Shown here: piece after piece, positions 1 through 7,725 of the stretch
Layout of the letters: each line of letters starts with the position of its first letter
How positions within the stretch are numbered: the stretch's first letter is position 1
Source of the DNA: JANNGC01 sp043758205
GTDB lineage: Bacteria > Verrucomicrobiota > Verrucomicrobiia > Limisphaerales > SIBH01
Length of the DNA stretch: 26,252 nucleotides
Reading direction: 5' to 3'
Assembly: GCA_043758205.1 (NCBI GenBank)
Contig: JAYVNY010000019.1
Span: forward strand, 1-26,252
Program-made: the position numbers and the translations under genes
Notes under the pieces: generated by a model
Database searches by the model: none
What the model was told of the DNA's origin: nothing
The model's input: the letters and a program-made list of their open reading frames with translations, nothing else

Positions 1-82
1 GTCGCTCCGCGCGCGCCGGGCCTGGCCGCGGAGAAGCCGTGCGGAACTTGCGGAAGCCCCACCCCGGCGCGCGCGGAGCGAC
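1..82. repeat. GC-rich inverted repeat at window edge
   Basis: Bases 1-20 are the exact reverse complement of 63-82 (arm begins GTCGCTCCGCGCGCGCC), separated by a 42-base spacer. It lies downstream of the 3' end of the kinase gene, so it could act as a transcription terminator, but no T-run follows either arm. Bases 83-157 hold no gene. Around 84-114 there is a degenerate match to the right arm of the inverted repeat near 23666-23695 (both contain CGCCCTA followed by GAACA and TCGG), which suggests a dispersed repeat family rather than a dedicated terminator. Confidence 0.7.
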
Positions 83-157
83 GCCGCCCTACCCAGAACA
101 GTGTTCGGACGCACTCAGGCGCGGACGGGCGGAGCCATGACCCGGTGGGGTTCCGTG

Positions 158-3100
158 TCAGTGGCGCGTGGTTTTCTCGGCCAGGGCGGCGTCAATTTCC
201 GCCAGGGGCGGCGCGTGCCAGAGTTTCACCGGGCGCCCCCGAGAGAGTGTCGGACCCACGGCGAGCGTGGTGTCATCCGGGGAGAGCGCGAGTTCGTGGA
301 GTTCCTCGGCGTCGCGGAGCGCGAGCAGTTCCTGGCCGGTGGCCACGTTCCACAAGCGCAGCGTGCGATCCGTGCTGGTGCTGAAGAGCGTGTGGTCATC
401 CTGGGAGAAAAGAATTTCGCCGACGCCGTTGCGATGGCCCTTGAGCTGGTGCCGCAGCCGTCCGGTGTCGGCGTCCCAGATGGAAATCAGCCCGTCCATG
501 CTGGAGGCGGCGAACAGTCCGGAACGGTGGGAGAAGGTCACCACCTTGATCGCCCCGGTGAGTCCGGAGAACACCCGCGCGCGCCGGGTGTCGAGCTGCC
601 ACACCACCGGCTGATTCGAGGAATTCCAGCCGCCGAGTTGACGTCCGTCCGGGGAGAAAACGGCCATGGTGAGATCAGGGCAAGTCGTGATCCGCTCCAA
701 GGTGCCGAGGTCGAAAACCTCGGTGGCGAGCGCGACACGCCCGGCGTTGGTGCGTTCGGTGATGATGGCGACGAGGGTGGAATCCGGGGAGCAGTCCCAA
801 GGCCAGGCGCGTTGCAGGCGGGTGCGATTCAGTTTCAAAATGTCGCGCTGCTGGCCGCTTCGGGGATCGAGCAGGCGGATGATGTTGCCCTCCGTTTGCG
901 CGAGGACGGTCCGTCCGTCCGGAGTGATGTGTGTGAACTGTTGGGTGAACGCGGCGTTCGTGGGCATGACGTGAACGAGTTCTCGCGTGCCGGCGTCCCA
1001 GAATTGCACCGTCGGGTTTTCTCCACGGGCGAGGGTCAGGACGCGCCGGCTGTCGGGTGTGAAACCGAGCGGCAGGATCGAGTCCGGCAGCGCGGGGTCG
1101 AGCGGATGCTGACGGGGATCCCACACTTTCACCTGCCCGTCTTTGCCGGCGGAGACGAGCCGCCCGCCGTCGTGGGTGAAGGCGAGCGCCCAGATTTCAT
1201 TGTCGTGGCCTTTCAAGGTGGCGCAGGCCTGCCAGTTGCTGGTGGCGTAGAGGCGGATCAATTGATCACTGCCCGCCAGCGCGAGCTGCCGGCCATCAGG
1301 GGAAAAGGTTGTGGCAAAGACCGGCCCCTGCTGGCCCGTGTCCCAATGCACGGTCGGGTGCGTGCCGCCGACGCGTTCCAGGACGGGCAGGGACCACACG
1401 CTCATCATGCCACCCCGGTCGCCCAGCGCGAGCCAGCCGCCGTCGGCGAGGGCGAGAGATTCGATCTGATCCATGCCGGTGTCATGTTCCAGCACGCGCT
1501 GACCGCGCGTGAGATCCCAGGCGTGGAGGTGGCTGCGCGTGGCCAGCGCGAACCAACTTCCGTCCGGTGAAATTTCGATCTGGCGGCACTCCTCCGGGAA
1601 GACCACGGGCGGGGCGGTTTCCTCGCCCGACCACACGTCCCAGGCCTTCAAGCCCGTGCTGCTCGAGGCCAGCACGCGTCCGCCGTCCGGGGTGAAGGCC
1701 ACGTTGAAAATGTTGCCCGGCTCGCGCGCGGTCAGCGCGCGCACCTCCCGCAGTCCGGGCCGCGCCAGCCGCACGCACGTCCCGTCGGCCAGCGCCAGCC
1801 AGCCGCCGTCGGGCGAAGCGGCCACGGACTTGCGGGAGTTTTGGCGCGGGGTGGTGGGGAAATTTGTCATGAACTGAGCGCGCAGAAAATCCAGCATCTG
1901 CACCTGCCCGTCGCGTCGCGCCACCACGGCCAGGGTGCCGTCGGCGGAAAGGGCGAGCGCGGTCACTGGCTGGCCCACGTCGAAGGACCGCAGCTCCTCC
2001 GGAGCGCAGCGCTCCCACAAGTACCGCCATTCCCAGCCGCGCAGATCGGGCCAGCCGCGCTGCGGCAGGTGGGCGTGTAATTTTTCCCGCGCGTAGGCAA
2101 AGTTGTTTTGCCGCACCGCCTCCTGCGCCAGATTCATGTCCGCCACGTAGAGGCTCAACCGCGCGGCCTGCGCCTCGCGGCCGGCGCGATCCGCCTGCCA
2201 GATCGAAACGCCGAAACCGCCGAGGAAACACAGCACGCCGAAGCTGATGGCCAGGGCCTCGGTGGGATTGCGCCGCGACCAGCGCATCAGTTTTTCGAGG
2301 CGGCTGAGCGGACGGGCGAGAATGGGTTGGCCTTGTGCGAAGCGCGCCAGTTCCTGCTCCACCTCGAGCGCCGTCGCGTAACGCCGCGCCGGTTCCTTCT
2401 CCAGGCACTTGATGCAGATCGTTTCCAGATCCCGCGGGATTTGTGGGTTCAACAGGCGCGGGGCCACCGGCTCCGTGTGCAGCACCTGATGCAGAACTTC
2501 CTCGAGTTTTTCGCCTCGAAACGGCGCGCGGCCCGTGAGGCACTCGTATAAAATCGCCCCCAGCCCATACACGTCGCTGCGCCGGTTCACCGCCCCGCGT
2601 TCCGGTGCGACCTGTTCCGGCGGGACGTAACTCGGCGAGCCGACCATCTGCCCTGTGACCGTGATCATCGAGCCGCCGTCCAGCCGCCGCGCCAGCCCGA
2701 AGTCCGACACGCGCGGCTCGCCCGCGTCGAGGAGCACGTTCGAGGGCTTCAAATCGCGGTGCAGCACGTTCCGCTCGTGCGCGAAGTGAATGGCCCCGGC
2801 GACTTTCCTCACGCACTCCGCCGCCTCGCGGAACACCATCGGCTCCGCGCGCAAACGTGCCGCCAGGGTCGGCCCGTCCACGAAATCCATGACGATGAAA
2901 TGCTGCCCTTCGTGCAGCCCGACCTCGTGAATCGGCACGATATGCGGATGATGCAGTCCGCCCGCCAGCACGGCCTCGCTTTGAAAACGCCGGATGGAAT
3001 CCACGCTCGAGTGCGCGCCGAAGATGAGCATCTTGATCGCGACCAGCCGCCGCAGGCTTTCTTGCCGCGCCAGATACACCACGCCCATGCCGCCCCGGGA

Positions 3101-3298
3101 AATTTCCCGGAGCAATTCATAATTCCCAAACGCGCGCGGAAACTCCTTCCCGTCCCCGCCCGGGTCCGCCCACGGTGCGCTGGCTGGATGCAGCCACGGC
3201 GTGTCCGACATCACGCAGCGCGGACACAAGGCGGGCGGGATGCCGGGCGGCAGCTCGCCCCCGCATTGCTCACAGCGTTGAATGGATGAATCGCTCAT
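158..3298 (-). CDS. Membrane-anchored Ser/Thr protein kinase with WD40 propeller
   Basis: A 1046-residue protein, counted from the ATG at 3298. An in-frame ATG at 3322 would add eight residues; neither start has a clear ribosome site. An N-terminal Cys4 cluster (CEQC at 9-12, CPRC at 25-28) looks like a small zinc ribbon. The kinase domain (about 60-320) has the glycine loop GGMGVVY (69-75), the ATP-binding lysine K89, catalytic HRDLKPSN (180-187), DFG (199-201) and PPE in place of APE (226-228), so it should be active. One hydrophobic helix (about 348-367) would place the kinase in the cytoplasm. The C-terminal ~600 residues contain repeated WD40 units (for example LFSTSTDRTLRLWNVATG), likely a ligand-sensing or protein-binding propeller outside the membrane. 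It is preceded by an ECF sigma gene 111 bp upstream on the same strand. This pairing is common in Verrucomicrobiota and Planctomycetota, where the kinase is thought to tune the sigma factor. The partner and signal are unknown. Confidence 0.93.
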   Translation of the reverse strand: MSDSSIQRCEQCGGELPPGIPPALCPRCVMSDTPWLHPASAPWADPGGDGKEFPRAFGNYELLREISRGGMGVVYLARQESLRRLVAIKMLIFGAHSSVDSIRRFQSEAVLAGGLHHPHIVPIHEVGLHEGQHFIVMDFVDGPTLAARLRAEPMVFREAAECVRKVAGAIHFAHERNVLHRDLKPSNVLLDAGEPRVSDFGLARRLDGGSMITVTGQMVGSPSYVPPEQVAPERGAVNRRSDVYGLGAILYECLTGRAPFRGEKLEEVLHQVLHTEPVAPRLLNPQIPRDLETICIKCLEKEPARRYATALEVEQELARFAQGQPILARPLSRLEKLMRWSRRNPTEALAISFGVLCFLGGFGVSIWQADRAGREAQAARLSLYVADMNLAQEAVRQNNFAYAREKLHAHLPQRGWPDLRGWEWRYLWERCAPEELRSFDVGQPVTALALSADGTLAVVARRDGQVQMLDFLRAQFMTNFPTTPRQNSRKSVAASPDGGWLALADGTCVRLARPGLREVRALTAREPGNIFNVAFTPDGGRVLASSSTGLKAWDVWSGEETAPPVVFPEECRQIEISPDGSWFALATRSHLHAWDLTRGQRVLEHDTGMDQIESLALADGGWLALGDRGGMMSVWSLPVLERVGGTHPTVHWDTGQQGPVFATTFSPDGRQLALAGSDQLIRLYATSNWQACATLKGHDNEIWALAFTHDGGRLVSAGKDGQVKVWDPRQHPLDPALPDSILPLGFTPDSRRVLTLARGENPTVQFWDAGTRELVHVMPTNAAFTQQFTHITPDGRTVLAQTEGNIIRLLDPRSGQQRDILKLNRTRLQRAWPWDCSPDSTLVAIITERTNAGRVALATEVFDLGTLERITTCPDLTMAVFSPDGRQLGGWNSSNQPVVWQLDTRRARVFSGLTGAIKVVTFSHRSGLFAASSMDGLISIWDADTGRLRHQLKGHRNGVGEILFSQDDHTLFSTSTDRTLRLWNVATGQELLALRDAEELHELALSPDDTTLAVGPTLSRGRPVKLWHAPPLAEIDAALAEKTTRH

Positions 3299-3409
3299 CG
3301 TGTCCCGGACGGTCCCGTCCATAAGTTAAAGGGGAATGGCCCGGCAAAAATGCCACTAAATTTCTCTCGCGACAGGCCGGCGGCCATCCCGCTCCGCGAT
3401 TTTTTCGCC

Positions 3410-4150
3410 CTACCGCGCAAATGCCTCCACCAGTTGCCGCAATTCCGCCTGCACCTCCTGCGGGTCCAGCACCGTCTGCGCGACCTCGCGCCGCAGATGG
3501 TTCGCGTAGCGTTGCCGGAACCGCTGCACCGCCGTGTTCAGCGTCGCCACGTTCAGCCCCAACCCGGCGGCGATCTCCGCGTGACTGCGCAGCCCGTGCT
3601 CGCCCGGCTGCAATTCCCGGAGTTGCTCGAACAGCGCCAACTGCCCCTGCTTCACATACCACGCGCGCAACTGTTCCAGCGCCCGCGCCATCACCGTCTG
3701 CGCCCAGCGCCGGTCGAACATCTGCTCCGGCGTCAGCTCCGCCGCCGCCAGCGCCTCGCTCTCCCAGGCCTCGCACTCCTCGAAATTCACCCACCGCGCG
3801 CCGCCCCCGCGTTTCCACGCGCCGTTCCGCCGCCGTTCGTCCTCCAGAAAATGTTTCAGGAACGTGAGCAGGAACGAGCGGAACCGTCCGCGCTGATCCT
3901 GCAACCGCTCCAGCCATTCCTTCTGCACGAACTGGCTGAGAAAATCCTGGGTGAGATCCTGCGCGTCCTCGCGCCCGTGGCCCACCCGCCGCAAGTAGGC
4001 GTAAAGCGCCGGCGAATAGGTGCGGCACAACTGCTCCAGCGCCTCCTCGGACTGCGGCCCGCTGCCTTCGCGCGCCGTCAACACCACGCTCCAGTGCGTG
4101 GTGTGAAACACGCCTGCGGGCGTGGGCATCGGGCCGAGATGGTTTGGCAT
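3410..4150 (-). CDS. ECF-type RNA polymerase sigma factor
   Basis: A 246-residue protein resembling sigma-70 region 2 (about 35-110; EALEQLCRTYSPALYAYLRR followed by EDAQDLTQDF) and region 4 (about 185-235), with a helix-turn-helix around HAEIAAGLGLNVATLNTAV. The RGRFRSFL segment and the long linker between regions are typical of the large-ECF group found next to Ser/Thr kinases in Planctomycetota and Verrucomicrobiota. The ATG at 4150 is used; a second in-frame ATG eight codons in (MPTPAG) is possible. No anti-sigma factor gene is adjacent, so control through the downstream kinase is the natural inference, which the sequence does not prove. The TAG stop lies 111 bp before the kinase start, with no hairpin between, so co-transcription is likely. 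Confidence 0.88.
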   Translation of the reverse strand: MPNHLGPMPTPAGVFHTTHWSVVLTAREGSGPQSEEALEQLCRTYSPALYAYLRRVGHGREDAQDLTQDFLSQFVQKEWLERLQDQRGRFRSFLLTFLKHFLEDERRRNGAWKRGGGARWVNFEECEAWESEALAAAELTPEQMFDRRWAQTVMARALEQLRAWYVKQGQLALFEQLRELQPGEHGLRSHAEIAAGLGLNVATLNTAVQRFRQRYANHLRREVAQTVLDPQEVQAELRQLVEAFAR

Positions 4151-4240
4151 AATCGAAAGGTGAACGGCGACGCGATTCAGCCAGAACCGCCCGCCCGGCG
4201 CAATCCCCCGCGCCGACTTGGGTGCGATGCAAATTTGCGG

Positions 4241-4358
4241 GCCGGAGCGCGGGCGTCCCGCCCGCCTGAATGGAACGGCGATCCGTTCCGCCCCGACCGT
4301 GTGTGCAGGCCGTCACCATTCGCGAGATTCGGCGGGCGAGACGCTGGCGCTCCGCCGG
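4241..4358. repeat. Intergenic inverted repeat, GGAGCGCGGGCG family
   Basis: The left arm (4241-4266) and right arm (4331-4358) are imperfect inverted copies sharing GGAGCGC and GCCCGCC blocks. The right arm touches the stop codon of the upstream PSCyt/DUF1553 gene. The 64-bp spacer contains a small hairpin (GAACG and CGTTC arms, 4273-4288). A structure this close to a stop could help terminate transcription, but there is no T-tract. The rest of the 4151-4358 gap holds no gene. Confidence 0.7.
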
Positions 4359-7244
4359 TCACCGCACCGTCACAAACTCGTTATGATTGAACAGCACCGC
4401 CACCAGTGCCTCGCGCGCGCGGACGGCGGAGGAATTTTTTTTGCGCGCGCCGAGAAACTCGCGGCAAAGCTTCAACTCCTCCGCCGAGGGATGCCGCGCG
4501 AGCACCGCCTCGTATGCGCGCCGCACGAACGCCCCGTCGTCCCGCTGCGCGGAAAGTTTCGTCACCAGCGCGCGCGCCTCGTTCTGCGTCAACTCGCTGT
4601 TCGCCAGCGCCAGCGCCTGCTGCGGCACCACCGTCGGACGCCGCGTGTAGCATTCCGTCACCGCCGGGCCGTCGAAAATTTTCAGGAACTCCACCTCCTT
4701 CTCCGCCGCCTGTCTCAAGTAGAGGCTCCGCCGTTTCGATTTGAGTCCCAGCAGGTGATCGATCTCCGCGCCGCCCCGCGCGAGATCGAGGCTGCCGCTC
4801 ACATAGAGCAAATTGTCCCGCACCGCTTCCGCCTCCATCCGCCGCGAGTTCATGCGCCAGAGAAATCTGTTATCGGGATCGATCCGAGCATTCGCCTCAT
4901 CCGGCGTGGACGCCCTCCGATACGCGCTGCTCGTCACGATGAGGCGGTGGAGATGTTTCATGCGCCACGGAGGAAATGACGAAGGACGAAGGTCTAATGT
5001 CGAAGCATCGGTCGCCGACTCTGTCGGGGCTTGGGCCTTTCTTTCGTCATTCGCCATTCGGAATTCGTCATTCATCAATTCCGCCGCCAACCAATCCAGC
5101 AACTGCGGGTGGCTCGGCGGCTGGCTGGCCCGCCCGAAATCCTGCGGCGTCGGGACGATGGCCTGCCCGAAATGACGCAGCCAAATCTGGTTCGCGGCCA
5201 CGCGCGCCGTGAGCGGGTTGTTCGTGCTCGCCAGCCAACGGGCAAAGGCGAGCCGCCGGCCCGTGCTGGTGTTCGGAAATTTCGCGGTGGTGCGCGGCTT
5301 GAAATTCGTATCAGCGACCGCGCTCCATTTCGTCTCCGCTTCGAGCAACAATTTTTCAGCTTCCGACGATTTCTTCTTCGCCTCAGCCAAGGCCGAAACG
5401 GTCTTGTCCTCGGCGGGTTTCTTGGCCGCAGTGGATTGAACTTCATTCGTCGCCTGCGCGAGTTTCGCGGCGGCGGCCCCGGCCCGATTTTGCGCGTCCG
5501 CTTCGGCAGTTTTCGCCTGATGCACTTTCAACCGCGCTTCGGCCACCACGATTTCGCGCTGGCGCACTGAAGCGTTCGTCGCCGCGATCCTCCACGCTTC
5601 CGTCCCCTTCTTCGCCGCGTCCTCCAGCTTCTCCACCTCGATCACGGCGGCGAGCGCCGTGCGCCGCGCTTCGGCGATGGTCACGGACAATTCCTGCTCG
5701 GTGAGCTTGGCGGAATTGGTCTGGTTCGTCCGCGCCGCCGTGAGTTTCATGCGCGCGTCCATCAGGAAATAATCCGCCGCCGCCAGCACGTCACGATAGG
5801 CAAAGTCGCGCTTGTCCGGACGGCTCGCGCTCAAGGGCAAGGACACGAGTTGGACATCCAGCCGCCCGCCCAGCGCGCGCGGCACGTCGGGCGGGAGCAC
5901 GCGATTGGTGTCCGCCTTGCGTTCATCTCCTCGGTTCAGGAAATACGTCGGCGGATTCGTGTCCGTGTCGAACACGCGCACCAGACCGGCGTTCAACGTG
6001 TTCGTGTCGCCCGGCACCGAATCCGTGCGCACCCAGTGCGGCTCGAAGATGGCGCGCATCGAGTAATACTCCGCCTGCGAAATCGGATCGGTCATGTGGT
6101 CGTGGCACTTCGCGCAGCCCACCGTGACCCCGAGGAACGCCAGCGACGTGTGCTTCACCGTGTCCTCCAGCCATTGCTCGCGACTGAGCATCTTGTAGTT
6201 CCGCACGAGGAAGCCCGTGGCGCGAAGCGCGTTCGTGTCCTCCGGCGCGAGTTCATCGGCTGCAAGCATCTCGACGAGCATCCGGTCGTAACCCTTGTCG
6301 CTGTTCAACGATTCCACAATCCAGTCGCGCCATTTCCAGATGTGCGGCTGGCTGTCGCGAATCTGATTGCCGCCGCTCCAGCCCGCCCAGTCGCTGTAAC
6401 GCCATACATCCATCCAGTGCCGCGCCCAACGCTCGCCGTGACGCGGATCGGCGAGCAGCCGGTCCACGACTTTTTCGTAGGCCCCGGGCGACGCGTCCTT
6501 CTCAAACTCCACCAATTCCTCCGGCGTCGGCGACAAGCCGATGAGATCGAAATAAACGCGGCGCAGGAGAATTTCCTTCGTCGCTTCCGGCCTCGGCTTC
6601 AGCCCGCGCGTCTGATGTTCGGCAGCGATGAAGGCGTCAATGGGATTGCGAATGGGGAAAGTAATCAGTGAGTCAGTGTTCAGTGAATCAGTCCGAGCCA
6701 CGTCGCCTGACTGACTTACTGACTTACTGATTACTGACTTACTGATCCCCGGCACCGCCGGCCGCACCACCGGCTCAAACGGCTGCCAACGATACGACGC
6801 CAGAAACGCGGCGAACTCCGCGCGTTTCGCCACCCCGTCGGCCAGTTCTTCGTAGCTCGGCACGTCCTTCGCATCGCCGGGATTATGTCCGAGCAATAAC
6901 TCGGTTTCGTTCTCCACGCCGTCGCCATCACTGTCCTCGTGCGCGACGAGTTTCAACCGCGTGGAAATGCCCTTCTTCAATTCGTCTGCCCCCATTCGTT
7001 TGCCAGCCTCTCTCAGCCGCGCGCCGAAAGGATTGTGCGGAAACTCGTCGAGGCTCTCGGGATTCTTGTTCTCGCTGGGCAGATGGCACGTCGTGCAGCG
7101 CGCCAGATTCTTCGCGAGAAACTTTTCATAATGCTTCTCCAGCGCGGCGCGGTTCGCGGGCGTGCCTTGGAGAGCCAGGGGAAAAATAATCAGCGCGCCG
7201 ACGAGGGCGAAGACACGGCAACGTTTCTGATGGCGCGCGGTCAC
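4359..7244 (-). CDS. Secreted PSCyt/DUF1549/DUF1553 cytochrome-type protein
   Basis: A 961-residue protein with an N-terminal hydrophobic signal segment (about 11-28). A first heme-binding motif CTTCH (50-54) lies in a small cytochrome-like domain, followed by an acidic DSDGDGVENETEL stretch (104-116) that resembles a calcium-binding repeat. The DUF1549 region (about 198-390) includes WARHWMDVWRYSD and a second CxxCH (CAKCH, 377-381). An alanine- and glutamate-rich, likely coiled-coil segment (about 510-650) follows, then the DUF1553 region (about 660-950; RLAFARWLASTNNPLTARV and HLHRLIVTSSAYRRAS). The family is abundant in Planctomycetota and Verrucomicrobiota, and its reaction is not established. 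These genes usually sit beside a DUF1501 gene; none is present here. Two repeat-derived stretches, at about residues 167-194 and 722-757, interrupt otherwise conserved sequence without breaking the frame. Confidence 0.92.
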   Translation of the reverse strand: MTARHQKRCRVFALVGALIIFPLALQGTPANRAALEKHYEKFLAKNLARCTTCHLPSENKNPESLDEFPHNPFGARLREAGKRMGADELKKGISTRLKLVAHEDSDGDGVENETELLLGHNPGDAKDVPSYEELADGVAKRAEFAAFLASYRWQPFEPVVRPAVPGISKSVISKSVSQSGDVARTDSLNTDSLITFPIRNPIDAFIAAEHQTRGLKPRPEATKEILLRRVYFDLIGLSPTPEELVEFEKDASPGAYEKVVDRLLADPRHGERWARHWMDVWRYSDWAGWSGGNQIRDSQPHIWKWRDWIVESLNSDKGYDRMLVEMLAADELAPEDTNALRATGFLVRNYKMLSREQWLEDTVKHTSLAFLGVTVGCAKCHDHMTDPISQAEYYSMRAIFEPHWVRTDSVPGDTNTLNAGLVRVFDTDTNPPTYFLNRGDERKADTNRVLPPDVPRALGGRLDVQLVSLPLSASRPDKRDFAYRDVLAAADYFLMDARMKLTAARTNQTNSAKLTEQELSVTIAEARRTALAAVIEVEKLEDAAKKGTEAWRIAATNASVRQREIVVAEARLKVHQAKTAEADAQNRAGAAAAKLAQATNEVQSTAAKKPAEDKTVSALAEAKKKSSEAEKLLLEAETKWSAVADTNFKPRTTAKFPNTSTGRRLAFARWLASTNNPLTARVAANQIWLRHFGQAIVPTPQDFGRASQPPSHPQLLDWLAAELMNDEFRMANDERKAQAPTESATDASTLDLRPSSFPPWRMKHLHRLIVTSSAYRRASTPDEANARIDPDNRFLWRMNSRRMEAEAVRDNLLYVSGSLDLARGGAEIDHLLGLKSKRRSLYLRQAAEKEVEFLKIFDGPAVTECYTRRPTVVPQQALALANSELTQNEARALVTKLSAQRDDGAFVRRAYEAVLARHPSAEELKLCREFLGARKKNSSAVRAREALVAVLFNHNEFVTVR
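4975..5080. repeat. In-frame inverted repeat (ATTCGTCATTC family) inside the PSCyt gene
   Basis: The left arm (4975-4992, AATGACGAAGGACGAAGG) is answered by a longer right arm (about 5036-5080) made of degenerate ATTCGTCATTCGCCATTC units. In the gene's frame it encodes about residues 722-757, including NDEFRMANDE. It lies between WLAAEL and the conserved HLHRLIVTSSAYR motif, where family members normally have a short GWSLK-like link. This is therefore an in-frame expansion inside a functional domain. Confidence 0.75.
6661..6747. repeat. In-frame CTGACT-type hairpin inside the PSCyt gene
   Basis: The left arm (6661-6693) is built from AATCAGTGAGTCAGTG-like units and the right arm (6709-6747) from their complements (CTGACTTACTGA repeated). 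In frame it encodes residues 167-194 (ISKSVISKSVSQSG and on to TDSLI), a low-complexity Ser-rich linker between the cytochrome-like region and DUF1549. The same repeat type forms the intergenic hairpin at 25391-25488. Confidence 0.8.
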
Positions 7245-7313
7245 AAGCGGAGACTAACACCACGCCGCGACGTTTGGGAACTGCGATGAGCGAGCTTGTT
7301 CCGCCCATTTCAG

Positions 7314-7404
7314 GAGCGCGGACCGCCGAGTCCGCGTGATCGCGCTGCCGAAGTTAGTGCTCTATCGCCCGAACCAGGAACTCGCGGACTCTACGGCCCG
7401 CGCG
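7314..7404. repeat. Inverted repeat, GCGCGGAC...GAGTCCGCG family
   Basis: 7316-7336 and 7383-7403 are imperfect inverted copies (GCGCGGACCGCCGAGTCCGCG against the reverse complement of CGCGGACTCTACGGCCCGCG). The 13-mer CGCGGACTCTACG in the right arm recurs at 17326-17338, just upstream of the helicase gene. It lies between the 5' end of the PSCyt gene and palindromic element copy 1. Confidence 0.65.
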
Positions 7405-7442
7405 CGCGAATCTTGGCGTGACCGCTGTTGGATGGTGAGAAC

Positions 7443-7523
7443 AACACGAAGCTGAAAGCCTCGGAACCTGCCGGCTGGAAAGCCGGCGTTACGGCGTAGC
7501 GCCGACATTCCTGTCGGCAGGTT
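7443..7523 (+). repeat. Palindromic element, copy 1 (chimeric right end)
   Basis: This element is almost identical over about 75 bp to copy 3 (23534-23630) and to the reverse complement of copy 2 (10627-10725). It contains the outer-arm start GCTGAAAGCC, hairpin CCGGCTGGAAAGCCGG, a linker resembling GTTACGTAGCG (here with three extra bases), and hairpin CCGACATTCCTGTCGG. The expected right outer arm (GGCTTTCAGCC) is replaced by GGGAGACTTTCCAGTCTCCC, so this copy looks recombined. It lies downstream of hisC. Confidence 0.85.
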
Positions 7524-7725
7524 GGGAGACTTTCCAGTCTCCCGTTCCAGAGAGAGGTTCAAGATGCGCTCAATTGAGCAGTACTTCGGTATGGTCGGGC
7601 GTCGCGGTCCCAAGCGCGCCGGGTCACGAATCGGAGGGGAGTTCCAGAAAATCTCACGCCTCACCCGGGCGCGCTGAGGACAGTGGCGCCCGGCCCGCAC
7701 CTGACTTTACAAGACGTCACCTACC

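Larger units (their letters stand above)
7245..7725. other. 481-bp intergenic stretch filled with repeats
   Basis: No protein gene was found here. The region holds the inverted repeat at 7314-7404, palindromic element copy 1 at 7443-7523, a following hairpin with GGGAGACT and AGTCTCCC arms (7525-7544), a perfect 12-bp palindrome GCTCAATTGAGC (7568-7579), and a weak inverted pair GCGCGCCGGGT (7614-7624) with ACCCGGGCGCGC (7663-7674). It must also contain the promoter of the PSCyt gene and the 3' end of the his operon transcript, but I could not identify specific promoter elements. Confidence 0.6.

Noticed and set aside
101..1570. A 489-codon open frame on the plus strand opposite the kinase gene
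   Set aside because: It lies wholly antisense to a well-supported kinase/WD40 protein, and its composition (Arg-, Gly-, Glu-rich, no motifs) is that of a GC-rich shadow frame.
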